Assembly: GCF_900142395.1 (NCBI RefSeq)
Contig: NZ_FRAS01000001.1
Location: forward strand, 186,001 to 250,000
Direction: 5' to 3'
Source: Hymenobacter psychrotolerans DSM 18569
GTDB taxonomy: Bacteria > Bacteroidota > Bacteroidia > Cytophagales > Hymenobacteraceae
Length of the DNA stretch: 64,000 bases
Notes under the pieces: generated by a model
The model's input: only the letters and a program-made list of their open reading frames with translations
What the model was told of the DNA's origin: nothing
The model's database searches: none
Part shown: positions 40,597 to 48,500 of the stretch, piece by piece
How positions within the stretch are numbered: the first letter of the stretch is position 1
How the letters are laid out: the number at the start of each line of letters is the position of its first letter
Translations under genes and position numbers: made by a program

Positions 40597-43062
40597 ATGC
40601 AGCATCTTCGACTCCTGGGAATGGCCACTACCCTGCTGGGGTATACCCTAAGTGCCCAGGCGCAACAGGCTTCGGCCATCCGTGGCCGGGTAACCACTTC
40701 CGACGGAACCCCTGCCGAGGCCGTAACGGTTGGCCTGAAAGGCCGCGGCCAAGGCACCATCACCAACAGCCGGGGCGAGTATGTGCTGGAGCGGGTGCGG
40801 CCGGGCGAGTACACGCTGGTGGTATCGGCCATTGGCCTGAAGGGCGAGGAGAAAACCATTACAGTAGTGGCGGGCCAGAGCAGCACGGTAGACTTTTCGC
40901 TGGCTGAAAACGCGGAGCGCCTGAAGGAAGTAGTGGTGAGCGGCAACCGCACCAACAAGTTCAACCGCCCGACCAGCGTGGACGTGAACAAGATGCCGCT
41001 CAACAACCTCGAAAACCCGCAGGTGTACGCCACGGTAGGCAAGGAGCTGCTGACCGAGCAACTGGTATTCACGGTGGAGGATGCGACCCGCAACACGCCG
41101 GGCCTCCAGAAAATGTGGGATGCCACCGGCCGCGGCGGCGACGGCGGCGCCTTCTATGCCTCGCGGGGGTTTGTGCTGCAGAGCCAGCTGCGCAACGGCG
41201 TGGCCGGCAACGTCACCGGCGACATTGATGCGGTGAATCTGGAGAAGCTGGAGCTGATCAAAGGCCCCTCGGCCACGCTGTTTGGCTCGGCGCTGACCTC
41301 GTACGGTGGCCTGATGAACCGCGTGACGAAGAAGCCAACCGATACGTTTGGGGGCGAAGTCAGCGTGGCGGCCGGCTCCTATGGCTTCCACCGCGTGAGT
41401 GCCGACGTGAACCTGGTGGACAGCAACACGCCCGCCGACCAGCCCAAAACGCTGGGCATCCGCCTGAATACGGCCTATACCTACGAAGACAACTTCCAGA
41501 GCAAGGGCTACGCCGGCTTCAACAAGAACCTGGCCGTGGCCCCCAGCCTGCAGTGGCGCCCCAATGACCGGCTGACCGTGAACCTCGACGCCGAGATTTA
41601 CAAAGGCTCGGGCGTGGGCAAGCAGATGATCTTCTTCTACTACCCGTCGGCGGCGCTGGGCTTCGACCGGGCCGACAAAGCGCCGCTGGACTACCGGCAG
41701 TCGTACATGGGGCCGGGCCTGACGCAGGACTCGCGCAGCACCAACCTGTTTGGGCAGGTGCAGTACCGCATTTCGCCCAGCTTCACGGCCACCACTTACC
41801 TCACGTCCAGCCATAGCTACTCCAACGGCTTCGGGCCCTATTTCTACCTGCTGCCCGGCCCGGCCGGCGCGGCTTCCGACACGCTCGTGCGCTCCGACCA
41901 ATCGACGGGCAACAGCCGCCGCCTGCTCATGCAAGCCCAGCAACACTTCAACGGGGACTTCCAGATTGGTTCGTTGCGCAACCGCGTAGTGCTGGGCCTG
42001 GATTTCCTGCGCATCGACTCCGACGTGAATTTCCTCGGCGGCGACTTCGACAAGGTGCTGCTGAACCAGCCGAACGACGCGTATCGCAGCTTCAACGGCC
42101 CCGCGGTAGCCGCGAAATACGCCCGTAGCGGCAGCGGCAGCTACCTCGTCACCACGAAATCGAACACGTACAGCGCCTTCGTGTCGGACGTGCTCAACCT
42201 GACCGAGCAGCTGAGCATACTGGCCGCCCTGCGTCTCGACCATTTCGAAAACAAAGGCGGCCTTTACTACGGCCCCAACACGGCCTACTCACAGACTGCG
42301 CTGTCGCCCAAGTTTGGCGTGGTGTTTCAGCCAGTGAAAGACCGGGTTTCCATCTTCGGCAGCTACCAGAACAGCTTTAAAAACCCCACCGACGGCAGCT
42401 ACATCGACGTGAACCGGCAGCAGCGCACGGCCAAAGTGGAGCAGGCGAACCAGTGGGAAGGCGGCGTGAAGCTGGATGCGGCCGGCGGCCGGATCAGCGC
42501 CACGCTGAGCTACTACGACGTGCAGGTGAAGGACCTGCTGCGCTCCACGCCGGTGCCGAACACCAACCCGGCCTCTGAGCCCAGCAACGCCATTCCGAAC
42601 GCCCAAACCCAGAACGGCACGCAGCTGAGCCGGGGCACCGAGCTGAACCTGACGGCCAACCCCATAGCGGGCCTGAACGTGGTAGCCGGCTTTGCCTACA
42701 ACCACTCGGAGTGGAAAAACTCCAGCGAGATTGAAAACGGCCGCCGCCCTAACACGGCCTCCTCGCCCTACCTGGCCAACGCCTGGGTGAGCTACCGCCA
42801 GCCGGCCGGCGCCCTGAAGGGCTTAGGCGCTGGTTTCGGGGGCAACTACGCCAGTGAAAACCGCATTCAGAACACCAGCCTGAACGTATTTACGCTGCCC
42901 AGCTACACCGTGCTGAACGCCTCCATCTTCTATGACCAGCCCAAATACCGCATTTCGGCCAAGATAGATAACCTTACCGACCAGCAGTACTGGATCGGCT
43001 ATACCACCATGAACCCGCAGAAGCTGCGCAGCATCATCGGCAGCCTGGCCTACAAGTTCTAG
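40597..43062 (+). CDS. TonB-dependent siderophore receptor
   Basis: 821 residues from the ATG at 40597, giving signal peptide MQHLRLLGMATTLLGYTLSA (cleavage near QAQ). The in-frame start at 40516 is too far upstream. A carboxypeptidase-regulatory domain (about 30-105) is followed by the plug with DATRNTPGL, FYASRGF, LEKLELIKGPSATLFG and NRVTKKP motifs of siderophore receptors. The barrel ends in IIGSLAYKF. The PepSY protein gene 137 bp downstream is a usual partner and supports ferric-siderophore uptake. Confidence 0.9.
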   Translation: MQHLRLLGMATTLLGYTLSAQAQQASAIRGRVTTSDGTPAEAVTVGLKGRGQGTITNSRGEYVLERVRPGEYTLVVSAIGLKGEEKTITVVAGQSSTVDFSLAENAERLKEVVVSGNRTNKFNRPTSVDVNKMPLNNLENPQVYATVGKELLTEQLVFTVEDATRNTPGLQKMWDATGRGGDGGAFYASRGFVLQSQLRNGVAGNVTGDIDAVNLEKLELIKGPSATLFGSALTSYGGLMNRVTKKPTDTFGGEVSVAAGSYGFHRVSADVNLVDSNTPADQPKTLGIRLNTAYTYEDNFQSKGYAGFNKNLAVAPSLQWRPNDRLTVNLDAEIYKGSGVGKQMIFFYYPSAALGFDRADKAPLDYRQSYMGPGLTQDSRSTNLFGQVQYRISPSFTATTYLTSSHSYSNGFGPYFYLLPGPAGAASDTLVRSDQSTGNSRRLLMQAQQHFNGDFQIGSLRNRVVLGLDFLRIDSDVNFLGGDFDKVLLNQPNDAYRSFNGPAVAAKYARSGSGSYLVTTKSNTYSAFVSDVLNLTEQLSILAALRLDHFENKGGLYYGPNTAYSQTALSPKFGVVFQPVKDRVSIFGSYQNSFKNPTDGSYIDVNRQQRTAKVEQANQWEGGVKLDAAGGRISATLSYYDVQVKDLLRSTPVPNTNPASEPSNAIPNAQTQNGTQLSRGTELNLTANPIAGLNVVAGFAYNHSEWKNSSEIENGRRPNTASSPYLANAWVSYRQPAGALKGLGAGFGGNYASENRIQNTSLNVFTLPSYTVLNASIFYDQPKYRISAKIDNLTDQQYWIGYTTMNPQKLRSIIGSLAYKF

Positions 43063-43079
43063 ACATTTCTGACTGTCTG

Positions 43080-43172
43080 TTATTCTGAGCTGGTACAGGG
43101 CCTTCCATTGGTCGAACACCTATCGAATTATCGATTTGGACCAACGGGAGAAGGTTCTTCGCCAACTCAGGA
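43080..43172. repeat. Degenerate dyad repeat between receptor and PepSY genes
   Basis: The region from TTATTCTGAGCTGG to CCAACTCAGGATG is an imperfect long inverted repeat. It has an inner TTGGTC/GACCAA pair and an ATCGAATTATCGAT-like centre. It looks like a decayed member of the long-hairpin repeat family seen elsewhere in this window. Confidence 0.5.
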
Positions 43173-43199
43173 TGCCAGAGCAGTTTTTCCGCTTTCGCT

Positions 43200-44336
43200 A
43201 TGAGCAAGTTCAGGAAAGCCGTTGGTAAAGTGCATCTGTGGCTGGGGCTGGCCTCCGGGCTGGTGGTCTTTATCGTGAGCCTGACGGGCGCCATCTTCGT
43301 GTTTCAGGACGACATCCGGGACCTGACCGAGCCGTGGCGCAAGGTAGAAGCGCAGACTACGGCGCCGGTGCTGCCCTCGCAGCTGCAGGCCGCCGCGCTG
43401 GCCGCGCATCCCGGCGTGAAGGCCGAAACCTCCTGGGTGACGTATTTCGGGCCCGCCCGCTCGGCTACCGTGTTCTTTCTGGATGAGGCCGGCCTGCCGA
43501 TTCAGGTGTACCTGAATCCGTACACGGGCCGGGTGTTGCACGAGCAAAACCTGCGCACGCACTTCTTCACCATCATCCAGGAAATCCATATGCACCTGCT
43601 GCTGCCCGAGGCTGTAGCGAAATGGGTTATCGGCATCAGCATCTCCATCTTTGTAGTGATGTTGCTGACGGGCCTGGTGCTATGGTGGCCCAAGCGCAAG
43701 CAGGAGCGGAAACAGCGCTTTACCATCAAGTGGGGAGCCCGCTGGCGCCGTATCAACTACGATTTGCACAACGTGCTGGGCTTCTACATAGCCAGCATCG
43801 GGCTGGTGCTGGCCTTATCGGGGCTGTTCATGATTTACCCCTGGATGCTGGAGTCCATTGTGTATGTGGTGGATGGCAAGCCGGCGCCTCAGGAAATCAT
43901 GCAAACCAAGCTCGACCCGCTCCAACCCGCCACGGCTACCGCGCAGCCCCTACCCGATATAGTGTACCGTACCGTACGCCGCCTGTCGCCCACCAACGAA
44001 ATGATTCTGCTGGGCCCTACCGGCACGGGCAAAGACCCCGCGTTTTGCTGGACGTACCAGAAAGCCTTGCATTACTATCACCGCGACGAGTACGCCTTTC
44101 ACCCCGTTTCGGGCCAACTGCTGGAGTCGCGCTTCCACGCCACCAAAAGCGCCGGCGTCAGGTTCTCCGACATGAACTACGACCTGCACGTCGGCCAGAT
44201 TCTGGGGTTTGGGGGCAAGATAGTGGCCTTCCTGGGGAGCCTGATTTGCGCCAGCCTGCCCGTGACGGGCACTATAGTCTGGTGGGGCCGGCGCAACAAA
44301 GCCAGGAAAAAGAAGCCCAGGCTGCAGACGGTGTAA
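43200..44336 (+). CDS. PepSY-associated transmembrane protein (siderophore reductase-like)
   Basis: 378 residues with four membrane helices: about 12-33 (LWLGLASGLVVFIVSLTGAI), 143-165, 198-218 and 338-358. The PepSY_TM pattern is clear, with conserved His in KVHLWLG, IHMHLLLP, YDLHNVLGFY and YDLHVGQILG placed to bind haem. Such inner-membrane proteins are paired with siderophore receptors and are thought to reduce ferric siderophores. Context fits. Confidence 0.88.
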   Translation: MSKFRKAVGKVHLWLGLASGLVVFIVSLTGAIFVFQDDIRDLTEPWRKVEAQTTAPVLPSQLQAAALAAHPGVKAETSWVTYFGPARSATVFFLDEAGLPIQVYLNPYTGRVLHEQNLRTHFFTIIQEIHMHLLLPEAVAKWVIGISISIFVVMLLTGLVLWWPKRKQERKQRFTIKWGARWRRINYDLHNVLGFYIASIGLVLALSGLFMIYPWMLESIVYVVDGKPAPQEIMQTKLDPLQPATATAQPLPDIVYRTVRRLSPTNEMILLGPTGTGKDPAFCWTYQKALHYYHRDEYAFHPVSGQLLESRFHATKSAGVRFSDMNYDLHVGQILGFGGKIVAFLGSLICASLPVTGTIVWWGRRNKARKKKPRLQTV

Positions 44337-44369
44337 TTCTGATTCAGCCGGACTTTTTAGGTATACATC

Positions 44370-44469
44370 AGGCCGTCATGCTGAGCTTGTCGAAGCATCT
44401 CTACCGTTAGTAACTCACTCGTTACAACGAAGCGGTAGAGATGCTTCGACAAGCTCAGCATGACGGCCT
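44370..44469. repeat. Perfect 37-bp inverted repeat (long-hairpin intergenic repeat, copy 1)
   Basis: Arms 44370-44406 and 44433-44469 are exact reverse complements with a 26-nt loop. The arm core is GTCATGCTGAGCTTGTCGAA followed by GCATCTCTACCG. It lies between the convergent PepSY and MotB-like genes, so it may act as a terminator for both. A related copy is at 52061-52165. Confidence 0.92.
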
Positions 44470-44491
44470 TTTAGCCTATTGATTCCCCTCA

Positions 44492-45166
44492 TTACATGCG
44501 CCCCACCTTCGGAATCACCTGAATCAGGAAGCGTTTGTTGTCGCCTTCGCGGCGGCCCTGGTAGCGGCCGGTGCCGTAGAAGCCGCTGCCCCCGATGATG
44601 AGCTCGATGTTGCGGTCCTGGCTGAAATTGAGGCCGTTTTGCTTCCAGAGGTTCAGCAGGTTCAGGGCACGGCGGTAGCTGAGCTGGTAGGTGGTTTGCT
44701 CCTCATGGGTGTTGCGCGGGTCGCCCTGCGGGTAGCGGGCGGCCATGCCTTCCACTATCACGAGGTAGCGCACGGGCTGGTCGGTTTTGATGTTTTTGAG
44801 CACCGAGCGCAGCGTCCGGCCAGCCTGCAGGAGCGCAGGCTTGTAGCTGTCCTGGATTTCGTCGCGGCCGGCCTTGAACTGCACCGGTACCAGCAGCTCG
44901 TGCCGTTCGTTGGCGGGGTCGTACTTGAAGTACTGGCCTTCCAGTTGCTGCAGCGAGCGGCGAATTTTGGTAATCTGCTCCAGCTCAGCGGCCTTCACTT
45001 TCAGCTCGCCATTGGCCTGCTTCAGCTCCCCTTCCCGGTCCTTGAACAGCTTGAAGCTGTACACAAACAGCACCAGCATCACTACAAACAAGGACGTCAT
45101 CAGGTCCACGTAGCTGGGCCAGAAGAAGTCGTTGCTTTGGCGTTTGTTGGAGGTGGTGTTGTTCAT
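44492..45166 (-). CDS. MotB/OmpA-like stator protein of the seven-gene locus
   Basis: 224 residues. A 16-residue cytoplasmic tail leads into one membrane helix (about 17-40) with an acidic residue, Asp21 in YVDLMTSLFVVMLVL, at the MotB/ExbD ion-coupling position. A short coiled coil (about 42-75) is followed by an OmpA-type peptidoglycan-binding domain (about 85-224; QLSYRRALNLLNLW and NKRFLIQVIPK at the usual places). It should anchor an ion-driven motor to the cell wall. Its partner is the MotA-like gene 149 bp upstream. No flagellar genes are present. Confidence 0.82.
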   Translation of the reverse strand: MNNTTSNKRQSNDFFWPSYVDLMTSLFVVMLVLFVYSFKLFKDREGELKQANGELKVKAAELEQITKIRRSLQQLEGQYFKYDPANERHELLVPVQFKAGRDEIQDSYKPALLQAGRTLRSVLKNIKTDQPVRYLVIVEGMAARYPQGDPRNTHEEQTTYQLSYRRALNLLNLWKQNGLNFSQDRNIELIIGGSGFYGTGRYQGRREGDNKRFLIQVIPKVGRM

Positions 45167-45181
45167 GGCGTGACCCCACCC

Positions 45182-45310
45182 CCCGCGCCCCTCCCCGGCG
45201 GGGAGGAGGTACCAGACGACTACGGGAGGCTGTACAGGGCGTTTTACTAACGAGAAACTACAACTAGAAAACCAGGACTAGAGCCCCTCCCAACCGGGGA
45301 GGGGTTGGGG
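45182..45310. repeat. GC-rich hairpins between the MotA-like and MotB-like genes
   Basis: Two C-then-G-rich hairpins (CCCCTCCCCGGCGGGGAGG near 45188-45206 and CCCCTCCCAACCGGGGAGGGG near 45283-45303) fill the gap between the paired stator genes. They look like dispersed intergenic elements of this genome type rather than terminators; no T tract follows on the minus strand. Confidence 0.6.
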
Positions 45311-45315
45311 TAGGG

Positions 45316-46776
45316 TTACTGTGGCTGCACGCCCCCGAACAGCTTGTCCATAAACCGCTGAAAACGATTCTTGGACGTGGCCTTCACCAGCACCGTATTC
45401 AGGTTGGAAAGCTCGGAGAGGAGCTTGGCCTGAATCTGCGAGTCTAGTTCCACTTTGCGCATCAGTTCGCGCTGGGTAGCCGTCACGTCGCGGCTGAGGT
45501 CGGCTTGCTGCACGTTGAGGTTCTGGAAAGGCTCCAGCTGTTTCAATAGTTTCTCGAAGATGTTGTCGGCATTGAGCTTGTCGAAGTATTGCTGCCACTT
45601 CTCGTAGGCCAGCTGGGCTTGTCGCTCGTTGTGAGCCAGGCGCTGGTTCATCACGTCGGCGAGCCCTACCCCGGCCTGGTCGATGTGCTGCTCGGCGCGG
45701 TCCTTGAGGTTGCGCAGCTCCACCTGGTGCTTCTGGAAGAAATCCAGCATCAGCTGCACCGAGTTGTTGTTGCCGCCGATGTACTGGCCCAGGTCGTTGA
45801 TGCCCTTCTCGAAGCCGCGCAGCCGGTCCAGAATGCTGTTCACGGCTTCGGCCGAGTGGTAGCCGTTCTGCAGCATCTCGTTCAGGCGCTGCTGGTAGCC
45901 GGTGAAGGCCGCAAACATTTCCGCCGACTCGCGCACCTTCTCAAACACGAGAATATTGGCGGCCGCCATCTTATCGTAGCCGATGGTATCGAGCCGCTCC
46001 AGGAAGTCGCTCTGCACCCGAATGTTCTGCGTCACCTTCTCCATGAGCGGGTTGAACAGCTCCACCTGGCCCACAAACTGCTGGTTGAACGCATCGAGCA
46101 CCGACTTCAGGTTGGTGAGCGAGCTGGCCATATCGGCGTGCAGCACCGGCAGCAGGCGGGCCTGCAGGAAGGTGTAGTACTGATTCTGCTTCCGGTCGAG
46201 TTGCTCGCGGGCCTGGCGCAGCACGCCGTTGCCGAGCAGCGTCAGCAGCAGCCCCACAAAGGAGCCGGTCATGGCAATGAGTACGCCGGTGAGGAAGGGC
46301 GTTAGGGCATTTTCGTCGGACACGCCGTTGCGGGCAATGCCCACAAGACCCAGAATCACGCCCAGAAACGTACCGAGCAGACCCAGATACAGCGGCGTAG
46401 CTACATTGGCCTGCACGGAGTTGTCGAGCACCTCGCTCTGCCGCTCCGATATATCTTTCAGAATACCAAAGTCGGCGGCGGCGCCTTTGTTGTGGCGCAG
46501 GTAGTCGTTGGTATCCAGCAGAATCTCCTGAAACTCGGGCGAGGCGTTTTCGGCCTTGATGAGGTTGGAGGCGAAGGATTCGGGTGGCGCGTCGGCGGCG
46601 TAGTCGGGCAGGTCGCGGCCGTCGGGCAGCACAATGCGGTGTTCCACGCGCAAGGCTTCCTTGGGCGGATACAGCGCGGCCAGCCGCTGCGCATTGGCCC
46701 GCATCCGCAGAAACGTGCGAATCTGCAGGCCCACTACCACGGCTACAACGACGAATTCAAGAATAATTTCAAGCAT
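45316..46776 (-). CDS. MotA/TolQ/ExbB-like proton-channel protein with long cytoplasmic tail
   Basis: 486 residues. Membrane helices at about 4-24, 127-148 and 158-187 match the three-helix ExbB/TolQ/MotA core, including PLYLGLLGTFLGVILGLVG and LTGVLIAMTGSFVGLLLTLL. A cytoplasmic loop of about 100 residues separates helices 1 and 2. Residues 190-486 are a predominantly helical tail. That long tail is unlike MotA or ExbB but recalls ZorA of the Zorya defence system. With the MotB-like protein it should form an ion-driven rotary stator. Confidence 0.82.
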   Translation of the reverse strand: MLEIILEFVVVAVVVGLQIRTFLRMRANAQRLAALYPPKEALRVEHRIVLPDGRDLPDYAADAPPESFASNLIKAENASPEFQEILLDTNDYLRHNKGAAADFGILKDISERQSEVLDNSVQANVATPLYLGLLGTFLGVILGLVGIARNGVSDENALTPFLTGVLIAMTGSFVGLLLTLLGNGVLRQAREQLDRKQNQYYTFLQARLLPVLHADMASSLTNLKSVLDAFNQQFVGQVELFNPLMEKVTQNIRVQSDFLERLDTIGYDKMAAANILVFEKVRESAEMFAAFTGYQQRLNEMLQNGYHSAEAVNSILDRLRGFEKGINDLGQYIGGNNNSVQLMLDFFQKHQVELRNLKDRAEQHIDQAGVGLADVMNQRLAHNERQAQLAYEKWQQYFDKLNADNIFEKLLKQLEPFQNLNVQQADLSRDVTATQRELMRKVELDSQIQAKLLSELSNLNTVLVKATSKNRFQRFMDKLFGGVQPQ

Positions 46777-46821
46777 AGGACTGTAAAGTACGCTATTCCC
46801 GGGCTGCTATCCTGAAAGCAA

Positions 46822-46885
46822 AAGGACCTCACTGCGCCTGAATGAGTCGCAGGTACGATGCTCATTCGGGTGCAATAGGGTCCTT
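46822..46885. repeat. Inverted repeat between the MotA-like and bridging-protein genes
   Basis: Arms 46822-46846 and 46861-46885 pair over 25 nt with about five mismatches, several G-T compatible. The left arm begins AAGGACCT and both arms end at GAATGAG/CTCATTC. The loop is 14 nt. It resembles the long-hairpin repeats of other intergenic sites here. Confidence 0.8.
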
Positions 46886-46909
46886 CCGTTGTCAGAATGA
46901 CGGCTTTTT

Positions 46910-48397
46910 CTACTCGAACCGAATAGCAGCTTTCTGCTCAATGTGCCAGTTGCCGGCCACTTTGCGCAATACCCCCTCCTGCTCGGTCACGATATGCGAC
47001 GCCGGGCCGCTGGGCGGCTGGTAGGTGCACGCCTCGCGCAAAGAATATTGAGCGCTCTGGATGGCGTAGGCGTGTACGGCCGGGTTTGAGGTCACGCGGA
47101 ACGTGGCGGTTTCCGGCTGCTGCGGGTTCAGGCGGATTTCATAAATGCTGTCGTGCTGGGGCTCGTCGGACAGGTCGTATTCGTTGAACGCCCCATTGAC
47201 CGGCACCTTCACATAGCGGGCATGGCTTACGGGCTGCGGCGTCCCGTACGACTCGGGCGAAGGCAGCTGTACCGGCGCTACCAGACTGTCGAATTCATCG
47301 TGCGAGGCCAGCGGCGCCGGGCTGGCAGGTGTTACGGGAGGCAACGCAGGAATGGGAGCCGGCTGCACAGGGGTTGAATAGACTTCGGCCACTTGAGGCG
47401 CTACCGGCTCAGGCTCAATCTGGGCTACCGGTTGCAGCGTGGGCGTGCTACCCGTTGCCGGCCGGCTAGCGGGCTGCTGCGTTGGTTGGCTGCCGGTAGC
47501 AGCGGTCGGCTGCTGAACCTGGGTGGCTCCCCTCTTCTTCAGCTCCGCTTCTACCCGCTGCTGCACCAGCTTTTCCACTTCACGAAGTTGTGCCGGACTC
47601 AGGCGGTCAGCAGGCTTGCCACTGCCACCAGCTACCGGAGCGCTCTGCAAAGCCGAAATTTCTTCGCGCCGACGGTCGATACGGGCGCCCATTTCTTTCT
47701 GGAAGTCGCCGATGCTTTTGCGCATCAGCGCATACAGCACCAGGCTCAGCAAAGACAAAATCAGCGCCAACGGACCAAAGAACTTGTTCATCAGGCTTTC
47801 CCCGGCTCCGCTGCCGGCGGCGGGTTGGCGCTCAGCTACGCCCGCTTCAGCCAGCCCGGCGTCGCCGGATACTTCCGGTGCTCCGGCATCGAGGCTAGCG
47901 GCCGTATCTGCGGCATCTGGCACAGCAGCTTCAGTAGCAGCAAGGCTACCGATGGGCGTACCGTTCTGTACATAGTTGTTCAGGGCCGCTTCCAGCGTGG
48001 CCAGCCGCTGCATTCGGGCCGGGTTAGCCCGCCGCGCCGGCGACGACTTCAGCCGGTTGATGATTTCTGTGGTCAGCTTCTGCAGGCGGGAAGGATTGGA
48101 GCCCAATCCTTTGTACATCGTGCCTTTGCCTTCCAGCGGCTGATACAACGCGCTGTACACCCGCTGGCTATCCGCCTTAATGCTGTTCTCAAATGCCTTC
48201 AATGAGCTACCACAGTTCAGTTGGCTCTTCAGGTTAGCGCGCCCGTTGTCGTCGTACACGTAGCGGACTGTAGCACACCAGATTTGCACTTTCTGCTCAT
48301 CCAGCGTGGGCTGGCCTAGTGGTGTTTGGGCACGGGAGCCCGCCGCCAAAAGCAAGAGACCGGTAAGTAAAGAAGCAGCGCGACGGGAAAGGGTCAT
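46910..48397 (-). CDS. Signal-peptide, single-pass bridging protein of the seven-gene locus
   Basis: 495 residues. The signal peptide ends near residue 23 (GSRA-Q). An extracytoplasmic domain (24-150) has Cys41 and Cys62, which could form a disulphide, followed by an Ala-rich linker. One membrane helix lies at about 206-225 (FFGPLALILSLLSLVLYALM). The Arg/Lys-rich flank RKSIGDFQKEMGARIDRRRE then puts the rest in the cytoplasm: a coiled coil (226-290), a Pro/Gln-rich linker (300-380) and a C-terminal beta-rich domain (395-495). I recognise no family. Its topology suits linking envelope and cytosolic parts of the complex. Confidence 0.8.
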   Translation of the reverse strand: MTLSRRAASLLTGLLLLAAGSRAQTPLGQPTLDEQKVQIWCATVRYVYDDNGRANLKSQLNCGSSLKAFENSIKADSQRVYSALYQPLEGKGTMYKGLGSNPSRLQKLTTEIINRLKSSPARRANPARMQRLATLEAALNNYVQNGTPIGSLAATEAAVPDAADTAASLDAGAPEVSGDAGLAEAGVAERQPAAGSGAGESLMNKFFGPLALILSLLSLVLYALMRKSIGDFQKEMGARIDRRREEISALQSAPVAGGSGKPADRLSPAQLREVEKLVQQRVEAELKKRGATQVQQPTAATGSQPTQQPASRPATGSTPTLQPVAQIEPEPVAPQVAEVYSTPVQPAPIPALPPVTPASPAPLASHDEFDSLVAPVQLPSPESYGTPQPVSHARYVKVPVNGAFNEYDLSDEPQHDSIYEIRLNPQQPETATFRVTSNPAVHAYAIQSAQYSLREACTYQPPSGPASHIVTEQEGVLRKVAGNWHIEQKAAIRFE

Positions 48398-48443
48398 AGG
48401 GCGTTAGTTGGGTAGAGAGCAGGAGGAAGCTAAACTACAGTTG

Positions 48444-48481
48444 AAAGCTGGCTCTTCACACTTGAGGAAAGAGCCAGCTTT
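48444..48481. other. Hairpin between the Hsp70-like and bridging-protein genes
   Basis: AAAGCTGGCTCTT (48444-48456) and AAGAGCCAGCTTT (48469-48481) form a perfect 13-bp stem with a 12-nt loop in the 103-bp gap. The minus-strand 3' side has only TTT, so it may be a partial terminator or an mRNA processing/stability site. Confidence 0.65.
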
Positions 48482-48500
48482 TAACACGACAAGTAATGTG

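Noticed and set aside
44370-44469. CRISPR-like repeat
   Set aside because: It is a single perfect dyad with a 26-nt loop, not a series of direct repeats with spacers.
44492-46776. Flagellar MotA/MotB
   Set aside because: No flagellar gene is present, the MotA-like tail is far too long, and gliding-type Bacteroidota lack flagella.
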